Assembly: GCF_002096845.1 (NCBI RefSeq) | Contig: NZ_NCVK01000058.1 | Coordinates: 1 to 64,000, forward strand | Length of the DNA stretch: 64,000 nt | Source: Streptococcus mitis | GTDB taxonomy: Bacteria; Bacillota; Bacilli; Lactobacillales; Streptococcaceae | Direction of reading: 5' to 3' | Part shown: positions 1-9,060 of the stretch, piece by piece | How positions within the stretch are numbered: position 1 is the stretch's first letter | Layout: every line of letters begins with the position of its first letter | Made by a program: the position numbers and the translations under genes | The notes under the pieces: generated by a model | What the model saw: only the letters and a program-made list of their open reading frames with translations | Databases searched by the model: none | Told to the model about the DNA's origin: nothing

Positions 1-696
1 GATAATGTTAGAGAAAATGTTTGATCAAAACACTCTGTATTTGGCAAGTTGAAGGAGGAACGCATGGATTGTTTTCCATCTCGAATACGGATGATATAAA
101 GCCAACCTTTTTCTTGAAAATGAGCCATAAGATTGTAACTTTCATAGCCTCTATCCATAATAACAAGAGCTTTCTCGAAAGGGAGAAGCCTCCATCATCT
201 GAATCAGAGCTAAGCGCTCATGTTGTGCATGTTTGTCTTGAATAGAAACATCTCGATACACTCCAGTCGTCAAGTCGTATAGAGCATTTATGTGCATGAG
301 ATTATAGGATTTAACATCCTTTTTGGTTTGGATAAAGGTTTCTGTATCCAAGGGATTTCGAGGAATACAGATATCACTCCCATCTGCAGCGAATATTGGA
401 AAATCAGTATTAAGTGGAATAGGTGCTGTAAATTCTTTAAATAGGGCATAGAACGCTTCAGGTTTTATCTGATAGCGTCTTTGAACAAAGGCTGAATTTG
501 AAACTGTCAGTTTGGCATCTAGTAATTCTTTTGACAGTGATTTCCCTCCCATTCCCAGAATGGTACGAATCATAGTTTCTAGTGATAAACTTCTTTTACG
601 AGTAAAGGCCTGTTCATCTTGTTTGACGAACTCAACTTTTTGACTAATGATACTCTGAATACTATTATTTAAGTGGGCTTTTATTTGTTTTATCAT
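1..696 (-). pseudogene. IS4-type transposase, frameshifted, 3' end outside window
   Basis: This is the N-terminal and central part of a DDE transposase of the IS4 superfamily, read on the minus strand from an ATG at 696. The first frame (181 codons) includes a segment ending Phe-Ala-Ala-Asp-Gly-Ser-Asp that fits the first catalytic aspartate. The frame closes at 151. A shift of one base in the AAA run near 178-180 opens a second frame that continues to the window edge and holds the second catalytic motif, Met-Asp-Arg-Gly-Tyr-Glu-Ser. One extra T in a short T run (minus strand) explains the break. The final catalytic Glu lies beyond the window. The element has interrupted the glycyl-radical enzyme gene to its right. 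It is probably inactive unless frameshifting restores the protein; the family call is from motifs only. Confidence 0.8.
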
Positions 697-790
697 GGAA
701 AATCCCTCCTTAACTATAAGTTTATCACATAAAAAAGAAACCCAAATACAGAATTGTATTTGAATTTCTTAACTTAATGACATTGTGCTG
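1..790 (-). mobile_element. IS4-type insertion sequence, partial
   Basis: The transposase remnant, its 5' non-coding flank and the junction with the interrupted gene form one insertion-sequence end. The IS flank carries an inverted repeat, CAAATAC/GTATTTG, at 743-749 and 756-762. The glycyl-radical enzyme frame becomes recognisable at about 793, so the IS boundary lies between roughly 771 and 792. The other terminus is outside the window, so target duplication and exact terminal repeats cannot be read. Confidence 0.7.
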
Positions 791-792
791 TT

Positions 793-2130
793 AACCCATT
801 ATCTTATTTGGTATTAAAATCAGTTGCACAAACCCATCTACCGCAACCTAATCTAACTGTACGTTACCATGCAGGTTTAGATGCTCGTTTCATGAATGAG
901 TGTATTGAAGTAATGAAACTTGGTTTTGGTATGCCTGCATTTAATAATGATGAGATTATTATTCCTTCTTTTATTGCAAAAGGAGTATTGGAAGATGATG
1001 CATATGATTACAGTGCCATTGGATGTGTTGAAACGGCAGTTCCAGGGAAATGGGGCTATCGTTGCACAGGTATGAGTTATATGAACTTCCCTAAGGTTCT
1101 ACTTATCACGATGAATGATGGAATTGATCCGGCTTCGGGTAAACGGTTTGCACCAAGCTTTGGTCATTTTAAGGATATGAAGAACTTTTCTGAATTAGAA
1201 AATGCTTGGGATAAAACACTAAGATATTTGACACGAATGAGTGTTATTGTTGAAAATTCTATTGATTTATCATTGGAACGAGAAGTTCCTGATATTCTAT
1301 GTTCAGCATTGACTGATGATTGTATTGGTCGTGGAAAACACCTTAAAGAAGGTGGAGCAGTATATGATTATATATCAGGTTTGCAAGTTGGAATTGCAAA
1401 TCTGTCGGATTCATTAGCTGCAATTAAAAAATTGGTATTTGAGGAAGAACGTATAAGCCCAAGTCAGCTTTGGCATGCACTGGAAACAGATTATGCCGGG
1501 GAAGAAGGTAAGGTCATTCAAGAAATGTTGATTCATGATGCACCTAAGTACGGTAATGATGATGATTATGCTGACAAATTGGTTACTGCTGCTTATGACA
1601 TTTATGTTGATGAAATTGCTAAATATCCTAATACACGTTATGGAAGAGGTCCTATTGGAGGAATTCGTTATTCAGGAACATCTTCTATCTCAGCCAACGT
1701 AGGGCAGGGACGTGGAACATTAGCAACGCCAGATGGACGCAACGCGGGTACACCGTTAGCAGAGGGTTGTTCACCATCACATAATATGGATCAACACGGC
1801 CCTACATCTGTTTTAAAATCTGTTTCAAAATTACCAACAGATGAAATCGTAGGTGGGGTTCTCTTAAATCAGAAAGTAAATCCTCAAACGTTAGCCAAAG
1901 AAGAAGATAAATTAAAACTAATTGCTTTGTTACGAACATTCTTTAATCGTTTACATGGGTACCATATTCAATACAATGTTGTTTCCAGAGAGACGTTGAT
2001 TGACGCTCAGAAACATCCTGAAAAACACAGAGATTTAATTGTTCGTGTTGCAGGATACTCTGCATTCTTCAATGTTCTTTCTAAGGCAACCCAAGATGAT
2101 ATTATAGGACGTACTGAGCATACATTGTAA
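793..2130 (+). pseudogene. Glycyl-radical enzyme (PFL-like), 5' half lost to IS insertion
   Basis: This is the C-terminal half of a pyruvate formate-lyase/glycerol dehydratase-like glycyl radical enzyme. Full-length members have roughly 800 residues; about 440 remain here. Counting from a TTG codon at 808, the thiyl-radical motif Gly-Cys-Val-Glu is at residues 72-75 and the glycyl-radical loop Arg-Val-Ala-Gly-Tyr-Ser has its Gly near 416. Both catalytic elements survive, but the N-terminal part of the barrel is missing. Family-like sequence starts around 793, just after an in-frame TGA at 778 within or beside the IS. There is no convincing ribosome-binding site. It lies upstream of the transaldolase-like and glycerol dehydrogenase genes, the order seen with the pneumococcal pflF locus as I recall it. 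The truncated protein is very unlikely to be active. Confidence 0.85.
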
Positions 2131-2148
2131 AATAAAGAGGTTCTTTTT

Positions 2149-2817
2149 ATGGAATTTATGCTTGACACATTAAATTTAGATGAGATTAAAAAATGGTCTG
2201 AAATTTTACCGCTAGCTGGGATAACTTCAAATCCCACTATTGCCAAAAGAGAGGGTTCGATTAATTTTTTTGAACGAATCAAAGATGTAAGAGAATTGAT
2301 TGGCTCTGCACCCTCTATTCATGTTCAGGTTATTTCTCAAGATTTTGAAGGCATCTTAAAGGATGCTCATGAAATTCGGAGACAAGCAGGAGATGATATA
2401 TTTATCAAAGTACCTGTTACTCCAGCTGGATTATGTGCAATAAAGGTGCTAAAAAAAGAGGGCTACCATATCACTGCAACAGCTATTTATACAGTTATTC
2501 AGGGATTATTAGCTATCGAAGCAGGAGCGGATTACCTAGCTCCATATTATAATAGAATGGAAAATCTGAACATTGATTCAAATTCTGTCATTCGTCAATT
2601 AGCTCTTGCTATTGACAGACAGAACTCTCCTAGTAAGATTTTAGCCGCATCCTTTAAAAATGTAGCACAAGTAAATAATGCTTTAGCTGCAGGTTCGCAT
2701 GCTGTTACAGCAGGAGCAGATGTTTTTGAATCAGCTTTCGCCATGCCATCTATTCAAAAGGCGGTTGATGATTTTTCTGACGATTGGTTTGTTATTCAAA
2801 ATAGTCGTTCCGTTTAG
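2149..2817 (+). CDS. Fructose-6-phosphate aldolase/transaldolase-like protein
   Basis: A 222-residue single-domain TIM-barrel aldolase of the transaldolase class I small subfamily (FSA/TalC type), acting in the cytoplasm on C3 carbonyl compounds and sugar phosphates. The Schiff-base lysine is Lys87 in Ile-Phe-Ile-Lys-Val-Pro-Val, and the N-terminal Gly-Ile-Thr-Ser-Asn-Pro-Thr motif is present. The length matches the family. It starts 18 bases after the truncated glycyl-radical enzyme and ends 17 bases before glycerol dehydrogenase, so the three were one operon. The context suggests dihydroxyacetone or glycerol use. Since the IS removed the first gene's promoter-proximal half, expression now depends on an IS-borne or internal promoter. 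Whether the substrate is fructose 6-phosphate or sedoheptulose 7-phosphate cannot be told from sequence. Confidence 0.88.
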   Translation: MEFMLDTLNLDEIKKWSEILPLAGITSNPTIAKREGSINFFERIKDVRELIGSAPSIHVQVISQDFEGILKDAHEIRRQAGDDIFIKVPVTPAGLCAIKVLKKEGYHITATAIYTVIQGLLAIEAGADYLAPYYNRMENLNIDSNSVIRQLALAIDRQNSPSKILAASFKNVAQVNNALAAGSHAVTAGADVFESAFAMPSIQKAVDDFSDDWFVIQNSRSV

Positions 2818-2834
2818 ATAGAGAGGGAATACAT

Positions 2835-3923
2835 ATGAGAATTTTTGCTAGCCCTTCTAGATATATTCAAGGGGAAAATGCCTTGTTCGAAAATGCCAAA
2901 TCAATATTGGATTTGGGAAATCGTCCGATTCTATTATGCGATCAGTTGGTTTATGATATTGTTGGGAAACGATTTGAAGATTACTTGCATAGGTATGGTT
3001 TCCATATTGTTCTGGCCCTATTTAATGGTGAAGCTTCTGACAATGAAATCAATCGAGTTGTTGCCTTAGCTGAGAAAGAAAATTGTGATAGTATTATCGG
3101 TCTTGGTGGTGGAAAGACGATTGATAGTGCAAAAGCTATTGCAGATTTGATTGAAAAGCCTGTTATTATTGCTCCAACAATTGCATCGACCGACGCACCT
3201 GTATCTGCTTTATCTGTTATTTATACAGATGAAGGTGCATTTGACCATTATCTATTTTATTCTAAAAATCCAGATTTAGTTTTGGTTGATACAAAAGTTA
3301 TTTCACAATCCCCTAAGCGTTTATTAGCGTCTGGTATTGCAGATGGTTTAGCAACTTGGGTTGAGGCGCGTGCGGTTATGCAGGCAAATGGAAAAACTAT
3401 GTTAGGACAACAACAAACGTTGGCTGGAGTTGCAATTGCGAAGAAATGTGAAGAAACGCTGTTTGCAGATGGTTTACAGGCTATGGCAGCTTGTGAAGCT
3501 AAAGTGGTGACACCAGCATTAGAAAATATTGTTGAAGCTAATACTTTATTGAGTGGCCTAGGTTTTGAAAGTGGAGGATTAGCTGCAGCGCATGCGATTC
3601 ATAATGGTTTTACTGCATTGACAGGTGACATTCATCATTTAACACATGGTGAAAAAGTAGCTTATGGAACTTTAGTACAACTATTATTGGAAAATAGACC
3701 TAAAGAAGAACTTGATAAGTATATTGAGTTTTACAAAAAAATTGGTATGCCAACAACTCTAAAAGAAATGCATTTAGATCAAGTTGGATATGATGATTTA
3801 ATAAAAGTTGGTAAACAAGCAACTATGGAGGGTGAGACAATCCATCAGATGCCGTTTAAGATTTCGCCTTCAGATGTTGCTCAAGCTATCATCGCTGTAG
3901 ACGCCTATGTAAATTCAAAATAA
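2835..3923 (+). CDS. gldA: Glycerol dehydrogenase
   Basis: A 362-residue iron/zinc-type NAD-dependent glycerol dehydrogenase that interconverts glycerol and dihydroxyacetone in the cytoplasm. The nucleotide-binding motif Gly-Leu-Gly-Gly-Gly-Lys is at about 89-94. The metal ligands Asp170, His253 and His271 keep the same spacing as in the well-studied Bacillus enzyme. It follows the transaldolase-like gene by 17 bases with an AGAGAGGG-type ribosome site. A hairpin with a short T tail ends the unit just after the stop codon. Dihydroxyacetone made here could feed the neighbouring aldolase, but the glycyl-radical partner at the head of the operon is broken. Confidence 0.93.
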   Translation: MRIFASPSRYIQGENALFENAKSILDLGNRPILLCDQLVYDIVGKRFEDYLHRYGFHIVLALFNGEASDNEINRVVALAEKENCDSIIGLGGGKTIDSAKAIADLIEKPVIIAPTIASTDAPVSALSVIYTDEGAFDHYLFYSKNPDLVLVDTKVISQSPKRLLASGIADGLATWVEARAVMQANGKTMLGQQQTLAGVAIAKKCEETLFADGLQAMAACEAKVVTPALENIVEANTLLSGLGFESGGLAAAHAIHNGFTALTGDIHHLTHGEKVAYGTLVQLLLENRPKEELDKYIEFYKKIGMPTTLKEMHLDQVGYDDLIKVGKQATMEGETIHQMPFKISPSDVAQAIIAVDAYVNSK

Positions 3924-3929
3924 ACAATA

Positions 3930-3961
3930 AGGACTACTGTTTTCCAAATGGTAGTCTTTTA
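3930..3961 (+). terminator. Terminator after gldA
   Basis: GACTAC at 3932-3937 pairs with GTAGTC at 3951-3956, followed by TTTTATT. It closes the aldolase/gldA unit. Confidence 0.65.
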
Positions 3962-4073
3962 TTGATCCTCGTATTGAATCCGACGTTCTTCATAAATCAA
4001 AAAGCGACATAGGTTGTCAGCTATTTATTATAAATACATTAATTAGCATTCCAGTCGTATCTTCGGTCTAAAA

Positions 4074-4206
4074 TTAGTATTTTGTGTTATAAGAGATAAG
4101 CTTCTTGTTTTGCTCTTTGATTTCCCGCATAACAATAAGATAAAAAAGTGGATGATAGAGCAATTCAGAGCCATCAAAATTAATGAAATACAGTATACAG
4201 TTTTTT
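4074..4206 (-). pseudogene. Possible decayed coding remnant before leuS
   Basis: On the minus strand a stretch of about 43 codons reads without stops and has protein-like composition (Asn-Phe-Asp-Gly-Ser-Glu-Leu-Leu followed by a hydrophobic segment and a lysine-rich tail). It ends at a TAA at 4074-4076. There is no usable start codon with a ribosome site, because a stop lies just upstream. I do not recognise the family. The rest of the 3962-4230 gap holds only the leuS promoter at its right end. Confidence 0.2.
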
Positions 4207-4239
4207 CTTTTAACACATTTCAAATTCCCTCAAAAATGG

Positions 4240-4248
4240 TATAATAGT
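4240..4248 (+). promoter_or_regulatory. leuS promoter (extended -10)
   Basis: A TGG-TATAAT extended -10 box lies about 30 bases before the leuS start, followed by a GGAGAGA ribosome site. No T-box leader (specifier stem, AGGGTGG-type antiterminator) is visible, so charging-dependent termination is not indicated. Confidence 0.65.
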
Positions 4249-4273
4249 AACATCACAAAATTGGAGAGAGACC

Positions 4274-6775
4274 ATGAGTTTTTACAATCATAAAGAAATT
4301 GAGCCTAAGTGGCAGGGCTACTGGGCAGAACATCATACATTTAAGACAGGAACAGATGCATCAAAACCGAAGTTTTATGCGCTTGACATGTTCCCTTATC
4401 CGTCTGGAGCGGGTCTGCACGTAGGACACCCAGAAGGCTATACTGCAACAGATATTCTCAGCCGTTACAAACGTGCGCAAGGCTACAATGTCCTTCACCC
4501 AATGGGTTGGGATGCTTTTGGTTTGCCTGCAGAGCAATATGCTATGGATACTGGTAATGACCCAGCAGAATTTACAGCTGAGAACATTGCTAACTTCAAA
4601 CGTCAAATCAATGCGCTTGGATTTTCTTACGACTGGGATCGTGAAGTCAATACAACAGATCCAAACTACTACAAGTGGACCCAATGGATTTTCACTAAGC
4701 TTTACGAAAAAGGTTTGGCTTATGAAGCGGAAGTGCCAGTAAACTGGGTTGAGGAATTGGGAACAGCCATCGCCAACGAAGAGGTTCTTCCTGATGGAAC
4801 TTCTGAGCGTGGAGGCTATCCAGTTGTCCGCAAGCCAATGCGCCAATGGATGCTCAAAATCACGGCCTACGCAGAGCGCTTGCTCAATGACTTAGATGAA
4901 CTAGATTGGCCAGAGTCTATCAAGGATATGCAACGCAACTGGATTGGGAAATCAACTGGTGCTAATGTAACTTTTAAAGTTAAGGGAACAGACAAGGAAT
5001 TCACAGTCTTTACCACTCGTCCGGACACCCTTTTCGGTGCGACTTTCACTGTTTTGGCTCCTGAACATGATTTGGTTGACGCTATTACAAGTCCAGAGCA
5101 AGCAGAGGCAGTAGCAGACTATAAACACCAAGCTAGCCTTAAGTCTGACTTGGCTCGTACAGACCTTGCCAAGGAAAAAACAGGAGTTTGGACCGGTGCT
5201 TATGCCATCAACCCTGTCAACGGCAAGGAAATTCCAATCTGGATTGCAGACTATGTTCTTGCTAGCTATGGGACAGGAGCGGTAATGGCTGTACCTGCCC
5301 ATGACCAACGTGACTGGGAATTTGCCAAACAATTTGACCTTCCAATCTTAGAAGTGCTGGAAGGTGGAAATGTAGCAGAAGCTGCCTACACAGAAGATGG
5401 ACTTCATGTCAATTCAGACTTCCTAAATGGATTGAATAAAGAAGATGCTATTGCTAAGATTGTGGCTTGGTTGGAAGAGAAAGGTTGTGGTCAAGAGAAG
5501 GTTACCTACCGCCTCCGCGACTGGCTCTTTAGCCGTCAACGTTACTGGGGTGAGCCAATCCCAATCATTCATTGGGAAGACGGAACTTCAACAGCTGTCC
5601 CTGAAAGTGAATTGCCACTTGTCTTGCCAGTAACTAAGGATATTCGCCCATCAGGTACTGGTGAAAGTCCACTAGCTAACTTGACAGACTGGCTTGAAGT
5701 GACTCGTGAAGATGGTGTTAAAGGTCGTCGTGAAACCAACACTATGCCACAGTGGGCTGGTTCAAGCTGGTACTACCTCCGCTATATTGACCCACACAAT
5801 ACTGAGAAATTGGCTGATGAGGACCTCCTCAAACAATGGTTGCCAGTAGATATCTACGTGGGTGGTGCGGAACATGCTGTACTTCACTTGCTTTACGCTC
5901 GCTTCTGGCACAAATTCCTCTATGATCTCGGTGTCGTTCCAACTAAGGAACCATTCCAAAAACTCTTTAACCAAGGGATGATTTTGGGAACTAGCTACCG
6001 TGACCACCGTGGGGCTCTTGTGGCAACTGATAAGGTTGAAAAACGTGACGGTTCTTTCTTCCATGTGGAAACAGGGGAAGAGTTGGAGCAAGCACCAGCT
6101 AAGATGTCTAAATCACTCAAGAATGTTGTCAACCCAGACGATGTAGTGGAACAATACGGTGCCGATACCCTTCGTGTCTATGAAATGTTCATGGGCCCAC
6201 TCGATGCTTCTATCGCTTGGTCAGAAGAAGGTCTGGAAGGAAGCCGTAAGTTCCTCGACCGTGTTTACCGTTTGATCACAAGTAAGGAAATTGTTGTGGA
6301 AAACGATGGTGCTCTTGACAAGGTTTACAATGAAACCGTTAAAGCTGTCACAGAGCAAATCGAGTCCATGAAATTCAACACAGCCATTGCCCAACTTATG
6401 GTCTTTGTCAACGCGGCTAACAAGGAAGACAAGCTCTATGTGGACTATGCCAAAGGCTTCATCCAATTAATCGCACCATTTGCACCTCACTTGGCAGAAG
6501 AACTCTGGCAAACTGTTGCAGCAACAGGTGAATCAATCTCTTACGTGGCTTGGCCAACATGGGACGAAAGCAAATTGGTTGAAGACGAAATCGAAATCGT
6601 TGTCCAAATCAAAGGTAAAGTCCGTGCTAAACTTATGGTCGCTAAAGACTTATCACGTGAAGAATTACAAGAAATTGCTCTGGCTGACGAAAAAGTCAAG
6701 GCAGAAATTGATGGCAAAGAAATTGTGAAAGTGATTAGTGTACCAAATAAATTGGTTAACATTGTTGTAAAATAA
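4274..6775 (+). CDS. leuS: Leucyl-tRNA synthetase
   Basis: An 833-residue class I aminoacyl-tRNA synthetase that charges tRNA-Leu in the cytoplasm. The ATP-binding HIGH motif appears as His-Val-Gly-His at 49-52 and the KMSKS motif is at 610-614. Between them lie the CP1 editing domain and the tryptophan-rich catalytic core; the anticodon-binding and C-terminal tRNA-binding domains follow. The length is typical for Firmicutes. The start is supported by GGAGAGA eight bases upstream. The 3' end is odd: the last codons sit in a 14-bp inverted repeat that runs across the stop, and a second copy of the C-terminal coding tail follows about 50 bases on. Confidence 0.98.
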   Translation: MSFYNHKEIEPKWQGYWAEHHTFKTGTDASKPKFYALDMFPYPSGAGLHVGHPEGYTATDILSRYKRAQGYNVLHPMGWDAFGLPAEQYAMDTGNDPAEFTAENIANFKRQINALGFSYDWDREVNTTDPNYYKWTQWIFTKLYEKGLAYEAEVPVNWVEELGTAIANEEVLPDGTSERGGYPVVRKPMRQWMLKITAYAERLLNDLDELDWPESIKDMQRNWIGKSTGANVTFKVKGTDKEFTVFTTRPDTLFGATFTVLAPEHDLVDAITSPEQAEAVADYKHQASLKSDLARTDLAKEKTGVWTGAYAINPVNGKEIPIWIADYVLASYGTGAVMAVPAHDQRDWEFAKQFDLPILEVLEGGNVAEAAYTEDGLHVNSDFLNGLNKEDAIAKIVAWLEEKGCGQEKVTYRLRDWLFSRQRYWGEPIPIIHWEDGTSTAVPESELPLVLPVTKDIRPSGTGESPLANLTDWLEVTREDGVKGRRETNTMPQWAGSSWYYLRYIDPHNTEKLADEDLLKQWLPVDIYVGGAEHAVLHLLYARFWHKFLYDLGVVPTKEPFQKLFNQGMILGTSYRDHRGALVATDKVEKRDGSFFHVETGEELEQAPAKMSKSLKNVVNPDDVVEQYGADTLRVYEMFMGPLDASIAWSEEGLEGSRKFLDRVYRLITSKEIVVENDGALDKVYNETVKAVTEQIESMKFNTAIAQLMVFVNAANKEDKLYVDYAKGFIQLIAPFAPHLAEELWQTVAATGESISYVAWPTWDESKLVEDEIEIVVQIKGKVRAKLMVAKDLSREELQEIALADEKVKAEIDGKEIVKVISVPNKLVNIVVK

Positions 6776-6786
6776 CCAATTTATTT
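6745..6786. repeat. 14-bp inverted repeat spanning the leuS stop codon
   Basis: AAATAAATTGGTTA at 6745-6758 and its exact reverse complement at 6773-6786 flank a 14-base loop. The right arm begins with the leuS TAA. There is no T tail, so this is not a normal terminator. Confidence 0.8.
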
Positions 6787-6800
6787 GCTGATTTCCAACC

Positions 6801-6859
6801 TCAAACAGTTTCCCAAACTGTTTGAGCCAACTAAACTCGTTAATATCGTTGTGAAATAA
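6801..6859 (+). repeat. Hairpin plus duplicated leuS tail
   Basis: A perfect 11-bp hairpin (6801-6811 with 6815-6825, loop CCC) precedes 6827-6859. That stretch translates [10 protein letters not shown]-stop, nearly the same as the true LeuS end ([10 protein letters not shown]-stop), with several synonymous differences. It looks like a second, diverged leuS 3' end left by recombination or insertion. Confidence 0.75.
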
Positions 6860-6865
6860 GATAGG

Positions 6866-6900
6866 AATCCTTCAGAGTAGAATCTGGAGGATTTTTATTT
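6866..6900 (+). terminator. leuS terminator
   Basis: AATCCTTCAGA at 6866-6876 pairs with TCTGGAGGATT at 6883-6893 (one G-T pair), followed by TTTATTT. It lies after the duplicated tail. Confidence 0.8.
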
Positions 6901-6916
6901 GACAGGAAGTTTCTAT

Positions 6917-6937
6917 TTTGTTAATATAATTAACAAA
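6917..6937 (+). promoter_or_regulatory. Palindromic operator over the marR promoter
   Basis: TTGTTAAT-ATA-ATTAACAA at 6918-6936, extended by one pair on each side. It overlaps the likely -10 region of the MarR gene, with TTGACA at 6899-6904 upstream. The same half-sites recur before the next gene, so this is probably the MarR binding site. Confidence 0.75.
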
Positions 6938-6950
6938 GAAAAGAGAGATT

Positions 6951-7406
6951 ATGGATAAAAAAGAATTTATTGCATTTAATAATCGTTTCAATAGATTTAT
7001 TTTAGCGTTTGACCAGTTAAAAAAAAATCAGCATAAAAGTGGTGTTGACAAATCCATTACGTTGAATGAGGTACATTTGATTGTTGTGATTGGGAAAAAT
7101 CAGCCCTTAAATCTAGTAAAATTATCTGAATTATTAGAAGTTTCGAGAAGTGCAATAACTCAAAGTGTTAGAAGATTGATTCAAAAAAATTTAGTTGTTT
7201 TTGATTTTGATCCGAATAATGGGAAAAATAAATATTTGAGATTATCTGAAAAAGGCATCGAAGTTTTTAAAATCCATAAGGAGCAACAAGCACATATTGA
7301 AAAATCAATCTTTTCAGTTTTAAACAACTATAGCGAGGGGGAACTTCAAACAGTTGTGAAATTGATGGATGATATTGAAAAGGTGTGGGGAGAATTACCG
7401 TGGTAA
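6951..7406 (+). CDS. MarR-family transcriptional regulator
   Basis: A 151-residue winged-helix repressor. The helix-turn-helix runs over about residues 55-85 (Leu-Ser-Glu-Leu-Leu-Glu-Val-Ser-Arg-Ser-Ala-Ile-Thr-Gln), then the wing (Asp-Pro-Asn-Asn-Gly-Lys-Asn-Lys-Tyr-Leu) and C-terminal dimer helices. A 21-bp palindrome covers its own promoter and a matching palindrome precedes the next gene, so it probably controls itself and that hydrolase. The sequence is more AT-rich than leuS next door, and the pair looks like an accessory insertion between leuS and the ABC/GNAT genes. The ligand is unknown; many relatives sense phenolic or antibiotic-like compounds. Confidence 0.88.
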   Translation: MDKKEFIAFNNRFNRFILAFDQLKKNQHKSGVDKSITLNEVHLIVVIGKNQPLNLVKLSELLEVSRSAITQSVRRLIQKNLVVFDFDPNNGKNKYLRLSEKGIEVFKIHKEQQAHIEKSIFSVLNNYSEGELQTVVKLMDDIEKVWGELPW

Positions 7407-7431
7407 AAGTCGCGGTAAATTTTAAATACAA

Positions 7432-7450
7432 TTGTTAATTAGATTAACAA
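7432..7450 (+). promoter_or_regulatory. Second MarR operator, before the hydrolase
   Basis: TTGTTAAT-TAG-ATTAACAA, the same half-sites and spacing as the site before marR. It lies directly upstream of the AAGGAG ribosome site of the hydrolase gene. Confidence 0.75.
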
Positions 7451-7462
7451 AAAGGAGAAGAT

Positions 7463-8695
7463 ATGACTGTAAACATAGAACTGATTTCACAAACAGATTT
7501 AGCGGATGAATCTTTTTATATTGCTATCAATGGTTTAGAACCAAGGGCAATGTATTGTGTAGAAATGTACCTGTCTGATTATTACTGTATAAATGCTCCC
7601 TTGCTTTTAGATCATGATGTTATATGGAAATCAACCGCAATTTTTTTATCTGATCAGGACGGTATGATTGATACCTCTCAGACAACATCTATTTCAGGAT
7701 CTTATAAAGGGGTTTCAGAAATGGGATTATTCTTTAATGCGAAACCGTTGAAGAATAGGAAAAGGAGATTACCGAGTTCTCTTGATAGAATTCCATTGCG
7801 AGATTGTTTTGGTGTTGAAATTAAAATCAAGATGGGGAAAGATGTGATCGCGGAGCAAAGTTTCGTAAGGCGTTATATGAATCTGGGAGTAAGATATCAA
7901 GATATCTATGACAAGCATTTTCAAGGTCGATTATTTTATGATGAAAAGTTAAGAAGGGCGCCAGCCGTGATTATTGTTAGCGGTAGTGAGGGAAGAATTG
8001 AAAAAGCTCAGAATATTGCCCAACTTTTATCTTCAAGAGGCTATATTTGTCTTGCGATAGCTTATTTTGGTTTAGAGGAATTACCCCAAAATTTAGAACG
8101 AATTCCAATAGAATGTCTGGAGGAGGCGAAAGATTTTCTATATCATCATCCTCAAGTTGATAATACAAAAATAGGAATATATGGTCGCTCTAAAGGAGCA
8201 GAGCTTGTTCTGGCTGGACAAAGTATTTTGGAAGATGTTCAATGTTTGGTACTCAATTCCCCCTCAAATGTAATATTTGAGGGAATAAAGGGAAAACTCA
8301 ACTCTCATTCATCTTCTTGGACATATTTGCAAAAAGAACTTCCGTATCAAAAATTTCAGTTAGGAAATTATTTGTTAAACAAGTTTTTTGGAAAACACAT
8401 TCCTGAAGATAGTAGGGCCCAGATTGATGTGAGTAAAATTTCCTCTCCTTTATTATTACTAGGAAGCGATGTCGATGAAATATGGAATGCATCATCCGCG
8501 ATAGATGATATCATTTCACATTATAAAGGGGAATCCATTTTGTTTAAAAAATACCACGAAACAGGACATATGTTGACGGTTGCTTATCAACCGAATCATC
8601 GTTATCGAAAAGATTGGCGCTTATTAATGAAAGAAAGTGTAGACTCTTGGTTTGCTACGATAAATTTTTTTGATACACATCTGAAAAATTTGTAG
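7463..8695 (+). CDS. Acyl-CoA thioester hydrolase/BAAT-type alpha/beta hydrolase
   Basis: A 410-residue protein that looks like the acyl-CoA thioesterase/bile-acid-CoA:amino-acid N-acyltransferase family. Residues about 10-140 would form the N-terminal beta-sandwich, and about 150-400 the alpha/beta-hydrolase domain. The nucleophile elbow is Gly-Arg-Ser-Lys-Gly-Ala-Glu near 240-246. An Asp in the Gly-Ser-Asp-Val-Asp-Glu segment and a His in Thr-Gly-His-Met-Leu would complete the triad. Serine replaces the cysteine of true N-acyltransferases, which favours hydrolase activity. No signal peptide is seen. Operator sharing with the adjacent MarR gene suggests induction by an acyl or aromatic compound. 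The real substrate cannot be inferred. Confidence 0.8.
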   Translation: MTVNIELISQTDLADESFYIAINGLEPRAMYCVEMYLSDYYCINAPLLLDHDVIWKSTAIFLSDQDGMIDTSQTTSISGSYKGVSEMGLFFNAKPLKNRKRRLPSSLDRIPLRDCFGVEIKIKMGKDVIAEQSFVRRYMNLGVRYQDIYDKHFQGRLFYDEKLRRAPAVIIVSGSEGRIEKAQNIAQLLSSRGYICLAIAYFGLEELPQNLERIPIECLEEAKDFLYHHPQVDNTKIGIYGRSKGAELVLAGQSILEDVQCLVLNSPSNVIFEGIKGKLNSHSSSWTYLQKELPYQKFQLGNYLLNKFFGKHIPEDSRAQIDVSKISSPLLLLGSDVDEIWNASSAIDDIISHYKGESILFKKYHETGHMLTVAYQPNHRYRKDWRLLMKESVDSWFATINFFDTHLKNL

Positions 8696-8863
8696 ATAGT
8701 GCTGAACCGTACTATAATAGTCCCAACTAAGATAAAAACACAGCTCTAGTTGGTAGTCCAGTCTACAAAAGCAAACACTAAAACAAGAGAAATTTGAATA
8801 CAAACAGTAAAAACGTAGAGAGAAGTACAAGAGTTACTAGTGACTTTCTCTTTCATAAAATAG

Positions 8864-8897
8864 AACAGCTCTTCTCGGATAAAAAGAGCTGTTTTTT
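8864..8897 (+). terminator. Terminator downstream of the hydrolase
   Basis: AACAGCTCTT at 8864-8873 pairs with AAGAGCTGTT at 8884-8893, followed by T residues. It is the first strong terminator after the MarR/hydrolase pair and could also work on the other strand. Confidence 0.75.
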
Positions 8898-8940
8898 ACT
8901 TGTATTGAAAATTCTTTTCATATATTATTTCCTAATGGAT

Positions 8941-9060
8941 TTACTTGTCGTTAAAAATTTGGCTAATGGAAGTTTCAAATTCAGGACAATACTTACTTGC
9001 TTCAAATTCAATCATATCATATTCAGCAGTTTCATTTTGATAGAAGGGATTGTGTGTCAT
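8941..9060 (-). pseudogene. Small ORF or gene remnant (39 codons)
   Basis: An ATG-initiated 39-codon frame on the minus strand (Met-Thr-His-Asn-Pro-Phe-Tyr-Gln), acidic with several aromatic residues. It has no clear ribosome site. Just upstream on the same strand (about 9080-9165) a second short frame reads Met-Arg-Tyr-Lys-Arg-Asp-Val-Leu-Pro-His-Leu-Ala-Glu-Lys-Phe. Together they look like pieces of a decayed gene that I do not recognise. Apart from the LytTR operator, the rest of the 8700-9365 gap shows no convincing gene. Confidence 0.25.

Noticed and set aside
21-245. Plus-strand frame of 74 codons at the window start
   Set aside because: It is the shadow of the minus-strand transposase, whose catalytic motif reads clearly on the other strand.
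3962-4273. T-box riboswitch before leuS
   Set aside because: No specifier stem or AGGGTGG-like antiterminator sequence is present and the promoter is only about 30 bases from the gene.
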